Under the pieces are notes generated by a model. It worked only from the letters and a program-made list of their open reading frames with translations, did not search any database and had not been told where the DNA came from. From JAAEKA01 sp049299095 (lineage in GTDB: Bacteria > Chloroflexota > Anaerolineae > JAAEKA01): a stretch of 64,000 nt of DNA. The stretch lies in assembly GCA_049299095.1 (NCBI GenBank), contig JBAQWV010000041.1, forward strand, positions 186,001 to 250,000, read 5' to 3'. Below are positions 9,797-18,179 of the stretch, in pieces (the first letter of the stretch is position 1; each line of letters opens with the position of its first letter). The translations under genes were made by a program, and so were the position numbers.

Positions 9797-10966
9797 ATGA
9801 ATCCATTTGTGTATTATGTGCTGGCTGCGGTGCTGTTTGTGCTGGGGCTGGCTGCACTGGGTGGGGCAGCGTTTGGACGGCAGCTTAATCGGCGCTATGT
9901 GTTGACGCTTGTGGGCATGGGATTGTGGGCCGCCACGCTGCTGGCCTACATGCAGGCAGCGGGGCGCGCCGCGGTGCTGCAACCCGACATTGCGACGCCT
10001 GCGCCTGTGGCCGCAACAGTGCCGGCGGAGGTGTTAGCCACGGTTGCCCCGCCTATGGCTGAAATGACTGCAACCTTGCCGATTAGCAACACGCAGTTGC
10101 CCGCACTGGGCGGCCGCGTTGTGTTCCATTCTGACCGTAGCGGTGAGCTGGATATCTTTGCCATGAACCTGGATGGCAGCGATTTGCAGCAGTTGACGGA
10201 TGCACCGGGGCGTGATTTCGAGCCGATTTGGTCGCCGGATGGGCAGCAGGTCGTCTTTTCCTCTGACCGCGACGATCCCGACAACGCGTATCTGTATATC
10301 ATGAACGCGGACGGCTCCGATCAGCGCCGTTTGGAAACGAGCATGACTTCCGATCAGATCGGTGTACGTTGGTCGTCTGATGGCGAATGGATTTTGTTCC
10401 ATAGCAACCCGCTGGTAAATGGCTCGCCGCGCTTCGATATTTTTAAAATACACCCGGATGGTAGCGGGCTGGTCAACCTGACCGACGCGCCGGGCAATAA
10501 TTTCATGGGCGATTGGTCGCCGGATGGCAAGCGCATCGTGTTTGTGTCGCAGCGCGACGGTAATCGCCAGTTGTACGTGATGAATGCGGATGGCAGTAAC
10601 CAGGTGCGCATCACCGAAGGTTCGTGGGAAAACAGTCTGCCGCGCTGGTCGCCGGATGGACAGTATATCGTCTTTGAAAGTAACCGCAGCAGCACGACTT
10701 TTAGCCTGTTTACAATCCAACCACCTGCTGAAGGCGCGACTGGCGCAAATGCTTCGATGGAAACCACGGTTCGTTCCTTGACACACCCCGGCTTCAATAA
10801 CTCGACGCCAACCTGGATCAACGACGATTGGATGATCATTAGCTCGGATATGAATTCGACTAACATCCCCAACTGGGAGTTGTATTTGCTCAAATCTGAT
10901 GTGAGTGAAATTTATCGTCTGACTGACAGCGCGGGGATGGACCGCTTCCCCGACTGGAAACCGTAA
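9797..10966 (+). CDS. TolB-like beta-propeller (PD40 repeat) protein with N-terminal membrane anchor
   Basis: 389 residues. Two N-terminal hydrophobic segments (residues ~4-55) are followed by an Ala/Pro/Thr-rich spacer and then, from about residue 105, a run of PD40/WD40-like blades: HSDRSGELDIFAMN, WSPDGQQVVFSSDRD, WSSDGEWILFHS, WSPDGKRIVFVSQRDGN, WSPDGQYIVFESNR. The blade consensus is that of TolB/DPP-IV-like propellers. Because no other Tol genes are present and the protein is membrane-anchored, a cell-surface binding or scaffold role is inferred rather than Tol function. The ATG at 9797 has a good GGAGA Shine-Dalgarno and lies 12 nt after the epimerase-like gene. A strong terminator follows. 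Confidence 0.8.
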   Translation: MNPFVYYVLAAVLFVLGLAALGGAAFGRQLNRRYVLTLVGMGLWAATLLAYMQAAGRAAVLQPDIATPAPVAATVPAEVLATVAPPMAEMTATLPISNTQLPALGGRVVFHSDRSGELDIFAMNLDGSDLQQLTDAPGRDFEPIWSPDGQQVVFSSDRDDPDNAYLYIMNADGSDQRRLETSMTSDQIGVRWSSDGEWILFHSNPLVNGSPRFDIFKIHPDGSGLVNLTDAPGNNFMGDWSPDGKRIVFVSQRDGNRQLYVMNADGSNQVRITEGSWENSLPRWSPDGQYIVFESNRSSTTFSLFTIQPPAEGATGANASMETTVRSLTHPGFNNSTPTWINDDWMIISSDMNSTNIPNWELYLLKSDVSEIYRLTDSAGMDRFPDWKP

Positions 10967-10987
10967 GATCTGCCCAGTGGCGAATCA

Positions 10988-11024
10988 AAAAGGGCCGGTT
11001 ACACGCGTAACCGGCCCTTTTTTG
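10988..11024. terminator. Bidirectional rho-independent terminator
   Basis: A 13-bp stem (AAAGGGCCGGTTA at 10989-11001 with TAACCGGCCCTTT at 11008-11020), flanked by A-runs on the left and T-runs on the right. It serves the propeller gene on the plus strand and the ferredoxin-like gene on the minus strand. Confidence 0.85.
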
Positions 11025-11035
11025 TGTTCGCCGGA

Positions 11036-11269
11036 CTAAGCGTCGGCAGCCTCTTGATTCAGGTAATAGGATAGCGCGCCAGACGGGCATTCGTTGACCT
11101 GGGCCATGATGCGCTCGCTGCTGGCTCCCTCCATTTTTACCCAGGGCCGCTCGCGCGGGGCAAATACTTCGGGCAGGCCCTTGAAGCAGCGGGTGGAATG
11201 AAAACAAATGCTGGGCCGCCAAACAATGGTCATTTCGCCGTTGGTGTACTCTTTCACGACTTCGTCCAT
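11036..11269 (-). CDS. YjdI-like divergent 4Fe-4S mono-cluster protein (Fer4_19)
   Basis: 77-residue protein matching the small Fer4_19/YjdI family. The family pattern WRPxxCxHSxxC is seen as WRPSICFHSTRCFKG, followed by a mid-protein ERPWVK block and the closing NECPSGALSYY with the third cysteine. Such proteins probably bind one Fe-S cluster; their physiological partner is unknown. The ATG at 11269 is preferred to one 17 codons upstream because AGGAGG lies 10 nt before it and an extended -10 promoter sits at 11335-11343. Confidence 0.85.
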   Translation of the reverse strand: MDEVVKEYTNGEMTIVWRPSICFHSTRCFKGLPEVFAPRERPWVKMEGASSERIMAQVNECPSGALSYYLNQEAADA

Positions 11270-11334
11270 GCGGAATACCTCCTTGTTGCTACTGTAATGA
11301 GCAGGATGCGTGGAAAACAACTGGATTATAGCAC

Positions 11335-11343
11335 AGCCAGCCA
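11335..11343 (-). promoter_or_regulatory. Extended -10 promoter of the ferredoxin-like gene
   Basis: Minus strand reads TGC-TATAAT (TATAAT at 11335-11340). No good -35 box; the TG extension would compensate. Confidence 0.5.
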
Positions 11344-11354
11344 GATGCGGCGTT

Positions 11355-12578
11355 TCAAGGGATCAAATTCAGCAAACGCCATTGCCTGGCGACGTAATGG
11401 GTGAGAGGCTTGGTATATAACTCTTCGTACACCTGCTGATAGGCAAGCGCCATGCCGTCCAGACTGAAACGTTGGGCACGGGCTGCGCTGGCCGCTCCCA
11501 TGGCAGGCCAGCGGTCAGCATCGGCCAGTAATTGTGCCATGTAACGGGCGACGTCTTCGGGGGAATCGGGCTGGAATAGATAGCCGTTGAGGCCGGGGGA
11601 AACCCACTCTGGCAGCGCGCCAGCCTGCGCCGCTAGCACGGGCAGACCGCACGACATCGCCTCCAGGGTGGCGATGCTGAACGATTCGAAGCGTCCGGGC
11701 ATCACGAACATATCGGCGGCATTGTACAGGGCAGGTAGATCGGTGTGTTCGACCTGGCCGAGAAAATGCACGCGGTCACGGATGCCCAGAGTACCGGCCA
11801 AATGCTTGATTTCTGTTTCCTGTGCGCCTCGGCCGGCTAAAACCAGCGTTAACAGGGCTGGCTGCAGCAGGGCTAGCCCGCGCAGCAGCACTTCAACGTT
11901 CTTTTCTTTATCCAGGCGGCCAACGTACAGCAGCAAGGGATTGCCGGTAGTCAGGCCAAAGCGCCGACGAATGGCTTGCCGATCCAGCGCCGGATCGAAT
12001 TGGAAGGCTTCCAGGGCTATACCGCACGGAATGGCCTGCACCGGCACGCGCAGACCGTGAGCTTGCAGCATGGTCACCGAGAATTGTGATGGTACGGTGA
12101 CTAGGTCCATCTGGTTGAGCGAGGCAATGAGACCGCGCCAAGTGAGCTTTTCCGCGAGTTGCTGAGCCTGGGCCTGTGGCAGGCGCAGATAGGGTGCGGT
12201 TACCGCGGGGCCGGTGTGGTGGGTGGCCATCACGGGCAAACGGCGTCTGCGTGCGGCTTGCACAGCAACCTGGCTCAACGGCGAAGGGTCCTGGCAATGG
12301 ACTAGATCGGGTTGAAAGTCGTTAAACGCTCGTTGCACGACGGAAAGGATGGTCCGCGGTATAAGCAAATCGGGATGTAGCCACGGCAGCCGCCAGGCTG
12401 GTGTATGGACAAGCTTTACCCCTGTGTGGACGATGTGTGGGCCCGCGCGCCGATCTTCCGGTGTCAGAACCACGACTTCGTGTCCACACTCAACTAAACC
12501 CTCAGCCAGGCTCTGGGTGAAAACAGCTTGCCCATTGAGCTGAGGAGGATAAGTAATACCTACAAGGAGGATACGCAT
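11355..12578 (-). CDS. Glycosyltransferase family 4 (GT-B fold)
   Basis: 407 residues, the usual length for GT4 retaining glycosyltransferases of lipid or polysaccharide sugars. The N-terminal acceptor half starts MRILLVGITYPPQLNGQAVF (glycine-rich loop) and includes HCQDPSPLS and ATHHTGP. The C-terminal donor half contains LLYVGRLDKEKNVEVLLRG and the E-x7-E motif in GRFESFSIATLEAMSCGLPV. The ATG at 12578 has AGGAGG six bases upstream. It starts 23 nt after the stop of the DedA-like membrane gene and is probably cotranscribed with it. Acceptor not deducible. Confidence 0.9.
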   Translation of the reverse strand: MRILLVGITYPPQLNGQAVFTQSLAEGLVECGHEVVVLTPEDRRAGPHIVHTGVKLVHTPAWRLPWLHPDLLIPRTILSVVQRAFNDFQPDLVHCQDPSPLSQVAVQAARRRRLPVMATHHTGPAVTAPYLRLPQAQAQQLAEKLTWRGLIASLNQMDLVTVPSQFSVTMLQAHGLRVPVQAIPCGIALEAFQFDPALDRQAIRRRFGLTTGNPLLLYVGRLDKEKNVEVLLRGLALLQPALLTLVLAGRGAQETEIKHLAGTLGIRDRVHFLGQVEHTDLPALYNAADMFVMPGRFESFSIATLEAMSCGLPVLAAQAGALPEWVSPGLNGYLFQPDSPEDVARYMAQLLADADRWPAMGAASAARAQRFSLDGMALAYQQVYEELYTKPLTHYVARQWRLLNLIP

Positions 12579-12601
12579 AGCTGCCTCCTGCTTCTTAAAC
12601 C

Positions 12602-13177
12602 TTACTCTCGGTCTTCAAAATACACAGACAAATCTTTGTGATTGAGTACATGTCGAATATAGAAGAAGCCGCCCAACAGAAAAATGATTGTAAAGCCGAC
12701 CGCTATATAGCCAATGCCTTTTTGTACCTGCATCAGGCTGGAAGCCATGTAGTAGCCGAGAGGTACCATCACGACAGCAATGAGTAGGTCGCTCAGGGCT
12801 ATCAGCCAGAACCAACGCCGCCAGGGTATGCGCGCCACACCGATGGCAATGATGGCCGGGATAACCATCCAGTTGGTCAGTTTGGCAATGATCAGCAGCT
12901 TGGTGACATCACGGTGAATTAGTTTTTTGAGCAGTTCCAGTCGTTCCGGTGTGACGCCCAGCCACTTGAAGCGGCGCAGCAGGCTGTCAATCTTGCCATA
13001 ATAACCGAGTAAAAACCAAAATGTATCGGAGATCATGTTGCCGAACACCGCGGTGACGAACACGGCCCGCGGATCCAGATACCCCGTGGACGCAGCGGCC
13101 GCGGCGATCAGGATGGTGACTTCACCCTGCAACGCGATTAATACGACCAGCAGTAAATAAATCCAAAGTTGAGACAA
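12602..13177 (-). CDS. DedA/VTT-like membrane protein
   Basis: About 191 residues with four to five membrane segments. The N-terminal LLVVLIALQGEVTILIAAAAAS and the later FGNMISDTFWFLLGYYGK and RRFKWLGVTPERLELLKKL resemble the DedA/SNARE-associated (VTT) family, proposed to flip polyprenyl-phosphate or phospholipid carriers. The similarity is moderate: the usual R-x-x-P-x-x-R motif is replaced by IGVARIPWRRW. The longest open frame begins at a TTG at 13264, but the promoter at 13206-13235 lies downstream of that codon. The TTG at 13177, 8 nt after AAAGG, is therefore chosen; a TTG at 13183 is an alternative. Confidence 0.65.
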   Translation of the reverse strand: MSQLWIYLLLVVLIALQGEVTILIAAAAASTGYLDPRAVFVTAVFGNMISDTFWFLLGYYGKIDSLLRRFKWLGVTPERLELLKKLIHRDVTKLLIIAKLTNWMVIPAIIAIGVARIPWRRWFWLIALSDLLIAVVMVPLGYYMASSLMQVQKGIGYIAVGFTIIFLLGGFFYIRHVLNHKDLSVYFEDRE

Positions 13178-13205
13178 GATCAACACCTTTCTTAATGATA
13201 ATCCG

Positions 13206-13235
13206 ATTATACGGGTGTTGTCCTTTCCTGAAAAT
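13206..13235 (-). promoter_or_regulatory. Promoter of the DedA-like/GT4 operon
   Basis: Minus strand TTTTCA (13230-13235 region), about 17-nt spacer, consensus TATAAT (13206-13211). It excludes the upstream TTG start at 13264. Confidence 0.6.
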
Positions 13236-13310
13236 TCGCCAATGGGAAATAAGAGGCCCAGCAATCAGTGCCGGGCCGCTTGAAAATTCGCACGCTTCTG
13301 ATTTTACTGG

Positions 13311-13826
13311 CTATTGGCTGTTCTTGGCTTCCAGTAATTGTTGCAGAAGATGAATTTGTTCCTGCTGCATGGCCACCAACTCAGCCCAGCGTTGTTCGCG
13401 TAATTCATCCAGTTTTTCCTGCAAGGTGTTGATTTCCATCTCTGCCTTGAGGTTAATCTCGTAGTCGTGCGCTGCGTCCAACCGATCTTTGGCTGCCTGA
13501 CGGTTCTGCGACATCATGATCACCGGTGCCTGTACCGCGGCGGTCATGGAGAGGAACAGGTTGAGCAGAATGTAAGGATAGGGATCGAAGGCCGCGTGCT
13601 GTCGCGCCAGAATCACGGAATTCAGTACGATCCAGCTCACCAGAATGCTGGCAAACAGGATGATGAACGTCCAGGAGCCACCAAACGCGGCAACTTTATC
13701 TGCGACGCGTTGTCCCAGGGTGAGTTGGTTATCGAATTCGCGGTTGATGTCGCGGGTCAAGGTCGTTTGTGATTTGCTGCGCAGGCCAGTGAGATGGGGT
13801 TTTGAACTATTGGGAGGTGTAGTCAT
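13311..13826 (-). CDS. DUF1003 family membrane protein
   Basis: 171 residues. The central block GQRVADKVAAFGGSWTFII followed by a WIVLNS helix, PYILLNLFLSMTAAVQAP and MMSQNRQAAKDR is the diagnostic core of DUF1003: two membrane helices, then a conserved cytoplasmic helix. The C-terminal 50 residues (from about 120) are a Glu/Gln-rich coiled coil, a common extension in this family. The function is unknown; some members are annotated as CBS-linked or cyanobacterial membrane proteins. The ATG at 13826 (MTTPPNSS) has a GGAGAAG Shine-Dalgarno and is preferred over one five codons upstream. Confidence 0.85.
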   Translation of the reverse strand: MTTPPNSSKPHLTGLRSKSQTTLTRDINREFDNQLTLGQRVADKVAAFGGSWTFIILFASILVSWIVLNSVILARQHAAFDPYPYILLNLFLSMTAAVQAPVIMMSQNRQAAKDRLDAAHDYEINLKAEMEINTLQEKLDELREQRWAELVAMQQEQIHLLQQLLEAKNSQ

Positions 13827-13906
13827 GGTTCTTCTCCGCAAGTAAGTTCACACGCAAAAACGTTGAACAGGTAGATAATCCAGTTTCTGATGCGACGCAA
13901 GCTTGT

Positions 13907-14296
13907 CTACTTCTGTTTTTGTCTACCCTTTCCTGCCTTGCGTCGGTTTTCCTCTGCGCGATACACTGTGATGCGGCGGACCAAATCCAGCGGCAACGGC
14001 TGATCAAGGGGAAAGCGCACCGCACCCTTGGAGCGGCCATACGATGCCAGCTCTTGCTCAAAGGCTTCAATGCCATTCGGCGCGGGATAGAAGCCAATGT
14101 GCTGTTTGAAAGCCGCAAAATGTACCAGATTGCCATTCAGGTAAAACGTGGGCATCTGGTAGCTGATCTTTTCCGTAGCATCAGGCGCGGCTGCGTGAAT
14201 CGTTTCCCGCATCGCTCGCAGTTTGGCCTGGATCTCCGCGGGAAAGGCAGCGATATAGGCATCAATCGTGGTGACAGGGGGTGTTTGGTTATCCAT
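13907..14296 (-). CDS. DUF1801 (YdhG/frataxin-like fold) protein
   Basis: 129 residues. IDAYIAAFPAEIQAKLRAMRE, then EKISYQMPTFYLNGNLVHFAAFKQHIGFYP, and the C-terminal GAVRFPLDQPLP with a Lys/Arg-rich tail, are the conserved blocks of DUF1801/YdhG proteins, one of which (Fra in Bacillus) delivers iron for Fe-S assembly. Function here is unproven. The gene is 29 nt downstream of a small membrane-protein gene on the same strand and probably cotranscribed with it. The extreme C terminus (GKGRQKQK) is basic. Confidence 0.85.
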   Translation of the reverse strand: MDNQTPPVTTIDAYIAAFPAEIQAKLRAMRETIHAAAPDATEKISYQMPTFYLNGNLVHFAAFKQHIGFYPAPNGIEAFEQELASYGRSKGAVRFPLDQPLPLDLVRRITVYRAEENRRKAGKGRQKQK

Positions 14297-14325
14297 GATG
14301 TCTCCAGAATGGCGTTTAACCGGAA

Positions 14326-14511
14326 TTAAGCCGCTTGGCTGTTAACTTGCATCGGCATCAGCAGTTCCAACAGTGCGGCCAGACCGCGCAGCACGCCATA
14401 GACCAGAAGGCCATGGATGGCAATGGCAAAGAGGGAGAGACGTATGCCGGCAAGCCAGTAAACCTGTGGCGGGTGATTAGTTCCGAAATAAAATCGTGTA
14501 TTCCTGCTCAC
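14326..14511 (-). CDS. Small hypothetical membrane protein (61 aa)
   Basis: A GTG at 14511 opens a 61-residue frame with two hydrophobic stretches (YWLAGIRLSLFAIAIHGLLVYGVL and a following Leu-rich segment). No family is recognised. Support for it being real: a TATAAT box at 14526-14531, only 14 nt before the GTG, and a short gap to the DUF1801 gene. Composition alone would not prove it. Confidence 0.45.
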   Translation of the reverse strand: MSRNTRFYFGTNHPPQVYWLAGIRLSLFAIAIHGLLVYGVLRGLAALLELLMPMQVNSQAA

Positions 14512-14525
14512 GAGCAGCTAGACAA

Positions 14526-14554
14526 ATTATAGTGTAAGGCACGCCAGACGCAAA
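14526..14554 (-). promoter_or_regulatory. Promoter ahead of the small membrane protein/DUF1801 pair
   Basis: Minus strand TTTGCG (14549-14554), 17-nt spacer, consensus TATAAT (14526-14531). The predicted leader before the GTG at 14511 is under 10 nt. Confidence 0.45.
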
Positions 14555-14616
14555 CTGCTGCGCCGCGGCTGGGTATGGCCAGACTGTGCTTGAACAAAGA
14601 GGGCTTACGCGGTTCA

Positions 14617-14688
14617 TGTCATTGCGCGGAGCAGAGCCGCCTATGGCAAGATTTCTCACTCCTTTGTGCTTACGACGTCGAAATGACA
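14617..14688. repeat. 72-bp intergenic element with TGTCATT/AATGACA ends
   Basis: The element begins TGTCATTGCGCGGAGC (14617) and ends GTCGAAATGACA (14688). The termini are inverted repeats, and the inner part (AAGATTTCTCACTCC, TTTGTGCTTACGACG) resembles a degenerate copy of the widespread 'TGTCATTGCGAGGAGCG...' extragenic repeat. It is non-coding. Confidence 0.5.
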
Positions 14689-14715
14689 GCGTTATTGCCA
14701 ACTGCGTAACGCCTA

Positions 14716-14752
14716 ACAAAAACAGCGCAGGGATAAAACCCTGCGCTGTATC
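14716..14752 (-). terminator. Rho-independent terminator of the cold-shock gene
   Basis: Perfect 11-bp stem (ACAGCGCAGGG 14722-14732 with CCCTGCGCTGT 14739-14749), followed on the minus strand by TTTTTGTT. Confidence 0.85.
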
Positions 14753-14781
14753 TTTAAGTGCTGCGGTGAAACGGGCAGAAC

Positions 14782-14991
14782 TTAGATCGCGATAACGCGG
14801 CTGGCCTGCAGGCCCTTACGGCCCTGTTCCACATCGAACTCAACCTGCTGGCCTTCGTTCAACGTGCGGTAGCCTTCGGACTGAATTTCAGTGTGATGCA
14901 CAAAAACGTCCTGACCATTGGAGCGTGCGATAAAGCCATAACCCTTGGATGCGTTGAACCACTTTACGGTTCCCTGTTCACGATTAGCCAC
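14782..14991 (-). CDS. Cold-shock domain protein (CspA family)
   Basis: 69-residue OB-fold single-strand nucleic-acid chaperone. Visible motifs are GTVKWFNASKGYGFIAR (including RNP1, KGYGFI) and QDVFVHHTEIQ (RNP2, VFVHH), ending in GRKGLQASRVIAI. The GTG at 14991 (MANREQGTVKWF) is chosen over upstream frames because GGAG lies just before it and the length then equals the family norm of 65-70. It is monocistronic, with a terminator 30 nt downstream and an upstream leader of over 80 nt, as is usual for cold-shock genes. Confidence 0.92.
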   Translation of the reverse strand: MANREQGTVKWFNASKGYGFIARSNGQDVFVHHTEIQSEGYRTLNEGQQVEFDVEQGRKGLQASRVIAI

Positions 14992-15070
14992 GATGAATTT
15001 CTCCTTGTCTGATGCGGTACAAAACCGCCTTGCGTAATGGCGTAGTCTGAGTAAGCTCCGTTTGCAGGCA

Positions 15071-15110
15071 AACAAAAACGGCCACCAGGAGGTAACCCCT
15101 GGCGGCCGTC
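15071..15110 (-). terminator. Terminator of the M4 metallopeptidase gene
   Basis: Minus-strand hairpin built from ACGGCCGCCAGG and CCTGGTGGCCGT arms (15078-15109), followed by TTTTTG. Confidence 0.75.
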
Positions 15111-15205
15111 CATTAACCCAACAGGTACTTACTACATCCTACATCTGAATGGTAACATTTCGGCGGTTTTCTGTCAAATTTTCCACAATTGACGTACTAC
15201 CCCCG

Positions 15206-18007
15206 CTAACGTTCCTGCACATCCATCTGTGGCATGTCCAGCTTCGGCTGTGGGCGAGTGAAATCACCCGTTGCCAGCCCTGGCTCTTCCAGCAGGCCCT
15301 GGAACGCCGTGGCAATCGCCACGTCATCTACGTACATCGAGCTGGTGTAGGATGAATCGGTGGTGAGGCGGAAGGACAGCGTTACCGTCTGGCCAGCGTA
15401 GGCCGCCAGGCTGACCGATCCCTGCGCATAGCTGCTCATCTTTGTGGAGGAGCACAGGTTATAGGTCTTAACGTTGGTGCTGTTTACCCGCACGTAGCCG
15501 TAGTCATAGCCGCACACATCGCTGGAGGTAATGCGATACCAGTAGGTCAGGGTGGCGTTGGCTGGAACGGTGTAGGTCTGGTTGATCTGGGCTGTTTCGC
15601 TGTTCGAGCCGCCCAGCCAGGCACGCCAACTGCCGGTACGTGCAGACCCTGTGCCGACCAGCACCAACCCCTTGGTAGAAGACTCAGTCCAGCCAACATT
15701 ACGGCCCAGTTCAAAGCCGCCGTTGATGAGTTGGCCCGCGGGCACGCTGGTCGGCGTGGCCGTCGGCGGAACCGCGGTCGGTGTGGCCGTTGCAGGCGCA
15801 GCGGTCGCCGTGGGCGTGGCCGTCGGCGGAACCGCGGTTGGCGTGGCCGTCGCCCCGCCGCTGGTACAGACGGTGACGCTCCAGGCGGTCAACTGGCCGG
15901 TGTCAGTGTTAGCATCATCATAGACACGCAAGGTCCAGGTTCCCGACGCCGCCTTGCCATCAAATCCGCTGAGCACAGCTTCCGGGCGATAGCTGCCGGT
16001 AAACGGCGCAGCCCCGGCCGTGATAGCCGTGCTGGCTTCATCGTCAAAAACCGTATTCACGTAGTTGTCGCCCGAACCGCCGTTGTCATCAGACAGCAAA
16101 ATCTCTGTACCATCGGGATGGCGCAGGTAGATGTCCAGGTCGGCATCATACGTGTGCGTCAGGTTGCCGATGGTCAGGTTGACATCGCTCACTGTGCCGC
16201 CAGCGGCCACAGCCACGGTGCTGGTGGCTGACGCCAGGTCGGTGATACTCTTGGGCAGATCGCTGCTGGCATAGGTGGTGCAGGCACCCGGCAGCGGCGT
16301 AGCTGTGGCGGTGGCGGGGATCGGCGTATTGGTCGGCGTGCTGGTCGGCGCGGGCGGCGTCGTTGTACCCGCCGGGGTGGCTGTGGGGCCGCCGCCGCTA
16401 CCACAGACCGGGCCGTGCATCTTGACAGCTTCTGCCGCGTTCTTGACACTGGTGCAGGTTGCCGAGCCAGCGCCGTACAGTTCCGCGCAGCTTTGCAGCA
16501 GCGCCAAATAGTTGTCGTAGTACTTGGCGGATGAGGTTAGCTTGGTGTTGTTGGTGCGGTATTCGATAGCCGCCGCCGCATCAATGCCGATGGCTGCCAC
16601 GGTGTAGCCGTTGAACGTGCCGCCATCCACCATCAGAGCAAAGGCTTTGTTGCCAATCGCCGAGTTGGTATGAACGCCGCCGTTATCCGTAGATGTGCAG
16701 ACATAGCTAGAGCTGCTGGTGGTGTCGGGATCTCCAAAGCGGGTGGGGTCCAGCATGTCGCGGATGGCGCCGATGCCGGGAATGTCTTCGCCCATGTCCC
16801 AACGCACTGCCGCAGTGTCGGTGCCGCCGCTGTTAGTCAGGTCTACAGCCTCGCCGAAGATGTCCGAATAGCTCTCGTTCAACGCACCCGACTGATAGGA
16901 ATAGACCAGGTTGGAGGAATATTCCGTGACGCCGTGGCTCAGTTCATGCGCCACCACGTCGTCCGCCGCGGCAAAGCCATCGCCGTAGGTCATCTTGCTG
17001 CCATCCCAGAACGCGTTCTGGTAATTGCTGCTGTAGCAAACATAGGAATTAAGCGCGCCGCCGGCGTTGTTGTAAGAATCACGGCCGTAGCGATTGAAAT
17101 AGAAGTCGTAGGTGTTGCCCGCGTAGTCGTGAGCGTTGTTGATGTCCGCCACGGTGCAGCTTGTCGCACTGGTAACTGGTCCAGCCGTTTCGTTGCGCGC
17201 CAGCGTCGCCGAAGTGTAGCTGGTGCCGTGCTTCATGTTATAAGTGTTGCGATTGCGCGACTCCGGATGGGAAGCGTAGGCAAAACGCAGATCGCCGCTG
17301 TGCGCATCCACAAAGACCCACTGCGCCCGCTGCGGCTCGCTGGGCGAGTCCACATGTACGCGATAGGTCAGGAAAGTGGGGCTGGCCTGTTCGGTGATCA
17401 GCGCGGGGTTGAGCACAGCCAGACTGGCTTCGGTCACATAGCCATCGCGCAGTTCGGCATACTTCACAGCCAGCGCCGCGGCCTGCTTTTCGTCCAGCTT
17501 GGGCGTGGTGTTCACACTGACTGCCTCTGGCGCAATGTAGCCATTGGCTGAGATGACCGCGCCGCGGCTGTCCATGTGCACGATCAAATCCGCGCCGAAA
17601 ACCGGCACTCCGTTTTGCACCTGATCCAAACGCACATGCTGCATCCCCAACGTGTCGGTTTCGATCTTTTCAACCTGCAACTGCGCAGCCTGATCAGCAA
17701 CGCCCAGCAGGCTGCCATAATCAGCCAGAAACGCACGCGCGATGCCTTCTGTGGTCATACGTTTGTCGGCGTATTCAGTCGTCAAAATTCCATATTCAGC
17801 GTCAATCCAGCGGGCAACACCGGTTGCCTGGTAAGAAAAGACACGCACAGCCCCGTTGCTCTGTGCTTCCAGTCGCCCCAGCGGGCCTTCCTGGCGTACA
17901 GCGGGCGCGGCCAAAGCCGTACTGCCCACCATAGCCAAAATCACAAACACGGCCAGCAGAACGAAAACGTGACGTTTTCTCCCGAAATGCGGTGCGGACA
18001 TAGACAA
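15206..18007 (-). CDS. Secreted thermolysin-like M4 metallopeptidase with P-domain and C-terminal jelly-roll
   Basis: 933-residue exported protease. Domains in order: signal peptide (residues ~10-36, ending ALAAPA); FTP/PepSY-type propeptide (~45-220); M4 catalytic domain with the zinc motif HELSH at 354-358 and a downstream GALNESYSDIFGE supplying the third zinc ligand; a Thr/Pro linker (~536-578); a proprotein-convertase P-domain (~580-715, containing DLDIYLRHPDGTE and SGTWTLRVYDD); a second TPT linker (~717-760); and a C-terminal beta jelly-roll beginning LINGGFELGRNVGW that probably binds carbohydrate or surfaces. Start: AGGAGG lies 5 nt before the TTG at 18007 and 11 nt before the ATG at 18001; either may be used. 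Monocistronic with its own terminator. Confidence 0.93.
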   Translation of the reverse strand: MSMSAPHFGRKRHVFVLLAVFVILAMVGSTALAAPAVRQEGPLGRLEAQSNGAVRVFSYQATGVARWIDAEYGILTTEYADKRMTTEGIARAFLADYGSLLGVADQAAQLQVEKIETDTLGMQHVRLDQVQNGVPVFGADLIVHMDSRGAVISANGYIAPEAVSVNTTPKLDEKQAAALAVKYAELRDGYVTEASLAVLNPALITEQASPTFLTYRVHVDSPSEPQRAQWVFVDAHSGDLRFAYASHPESRNRNTYNMKHGTSYTSATLARNETAGPVTSATSCTVADINNAHDYAGNTYDFYFNRYGRDSYNNAGGALNSYVCYSSNYQNAFWDGSKMTYGDGFAAADDVVAHELSHGVTEYSSNLVYSYQSGALNESYSDIFGEAVDLTNSGGTDTAAVRWDMGEDIPGIGAIRDMLDPTRFGDPDTTSSSSYVCTSTDNGGVHTNSAIGNKAFALMVDGGTFNGYTVAAIGIDAAAAIEYRTNNTKLTSSAKYYDNYLALLQSCAELYGAGSATCTSVKNAAEAVKMHGPVCGSGGGPTATPAGTTTPPAPTSTPTNTPIPATATATPLPGACTTYASSDLPKSITDLASATSTVAVAAGGTVSDVNLTIGNLTHTYDADLDIYLRHPDGTEILLSDDNGGSGDNYVNTVFDDEASTAITAGAAPFTGSYRPEAVLSGFDGKAASGTWTLRVYDDANTDTGQLTAWSVTVCTSGGATATPTAVPPTATPTATAAPATATPTAVPPTATPTSVPAGQLINGGFELGRNVGWTESSTKGLVLVGTGSARTGSWRAWLGGSNSETAQINQTYTVPANATLTYWYRITSSDVCGYDYGYVRVNSTNVKTYNLCSSTKMSSYAQGSVSLAAYAGQTVTLSFRLTTDSSYTSSMYVDDVAIATAFQGLLEEPGLATGDFTRPQPKLDMPQMDVQER

Positions 18008-18037
18008 AACGACCTCCTGCTATGCAATTGAACGGTG

Positions 18038-18066
18038 AGGATAGACCAGCCAATCAGGCCACTCAA
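18038..18066 (-). promoter_or_regulatory. Candidate promoter of the M4 metallopeptidase
   Basis: Minus strand TTGAGT (18061-18066), 17-nt spacer, TATCCT (18038-18043), about 30 nt before the start. Confidence 0.4.
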
Positions 18067-18179
18067 GGGGGAAAGTTAAGCTATGGCGTTGACAAACTGG
18101 CGAAGACTGGAGGGTATTTTAAGCGCGAAAAAACATTATGCGCAAATATGGAGAACCTTGTTGTGTGTTTGATATGAAA

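Noticed and set aside
13178..13264. Longer N terminus of the DedA-like protein (TTG at 13264)
   Set aside because: A TTTTCA-17-TATAAT promoter lies inside that stretch; the protein must start after 13206.
18089..18120. TTGACA with TATTTT on the plus strand between the M4 peptidase and RecD2 genes
   Set aside because: The spacing is 20 nt and it would only transcribe antisense to recD2; not convincing.
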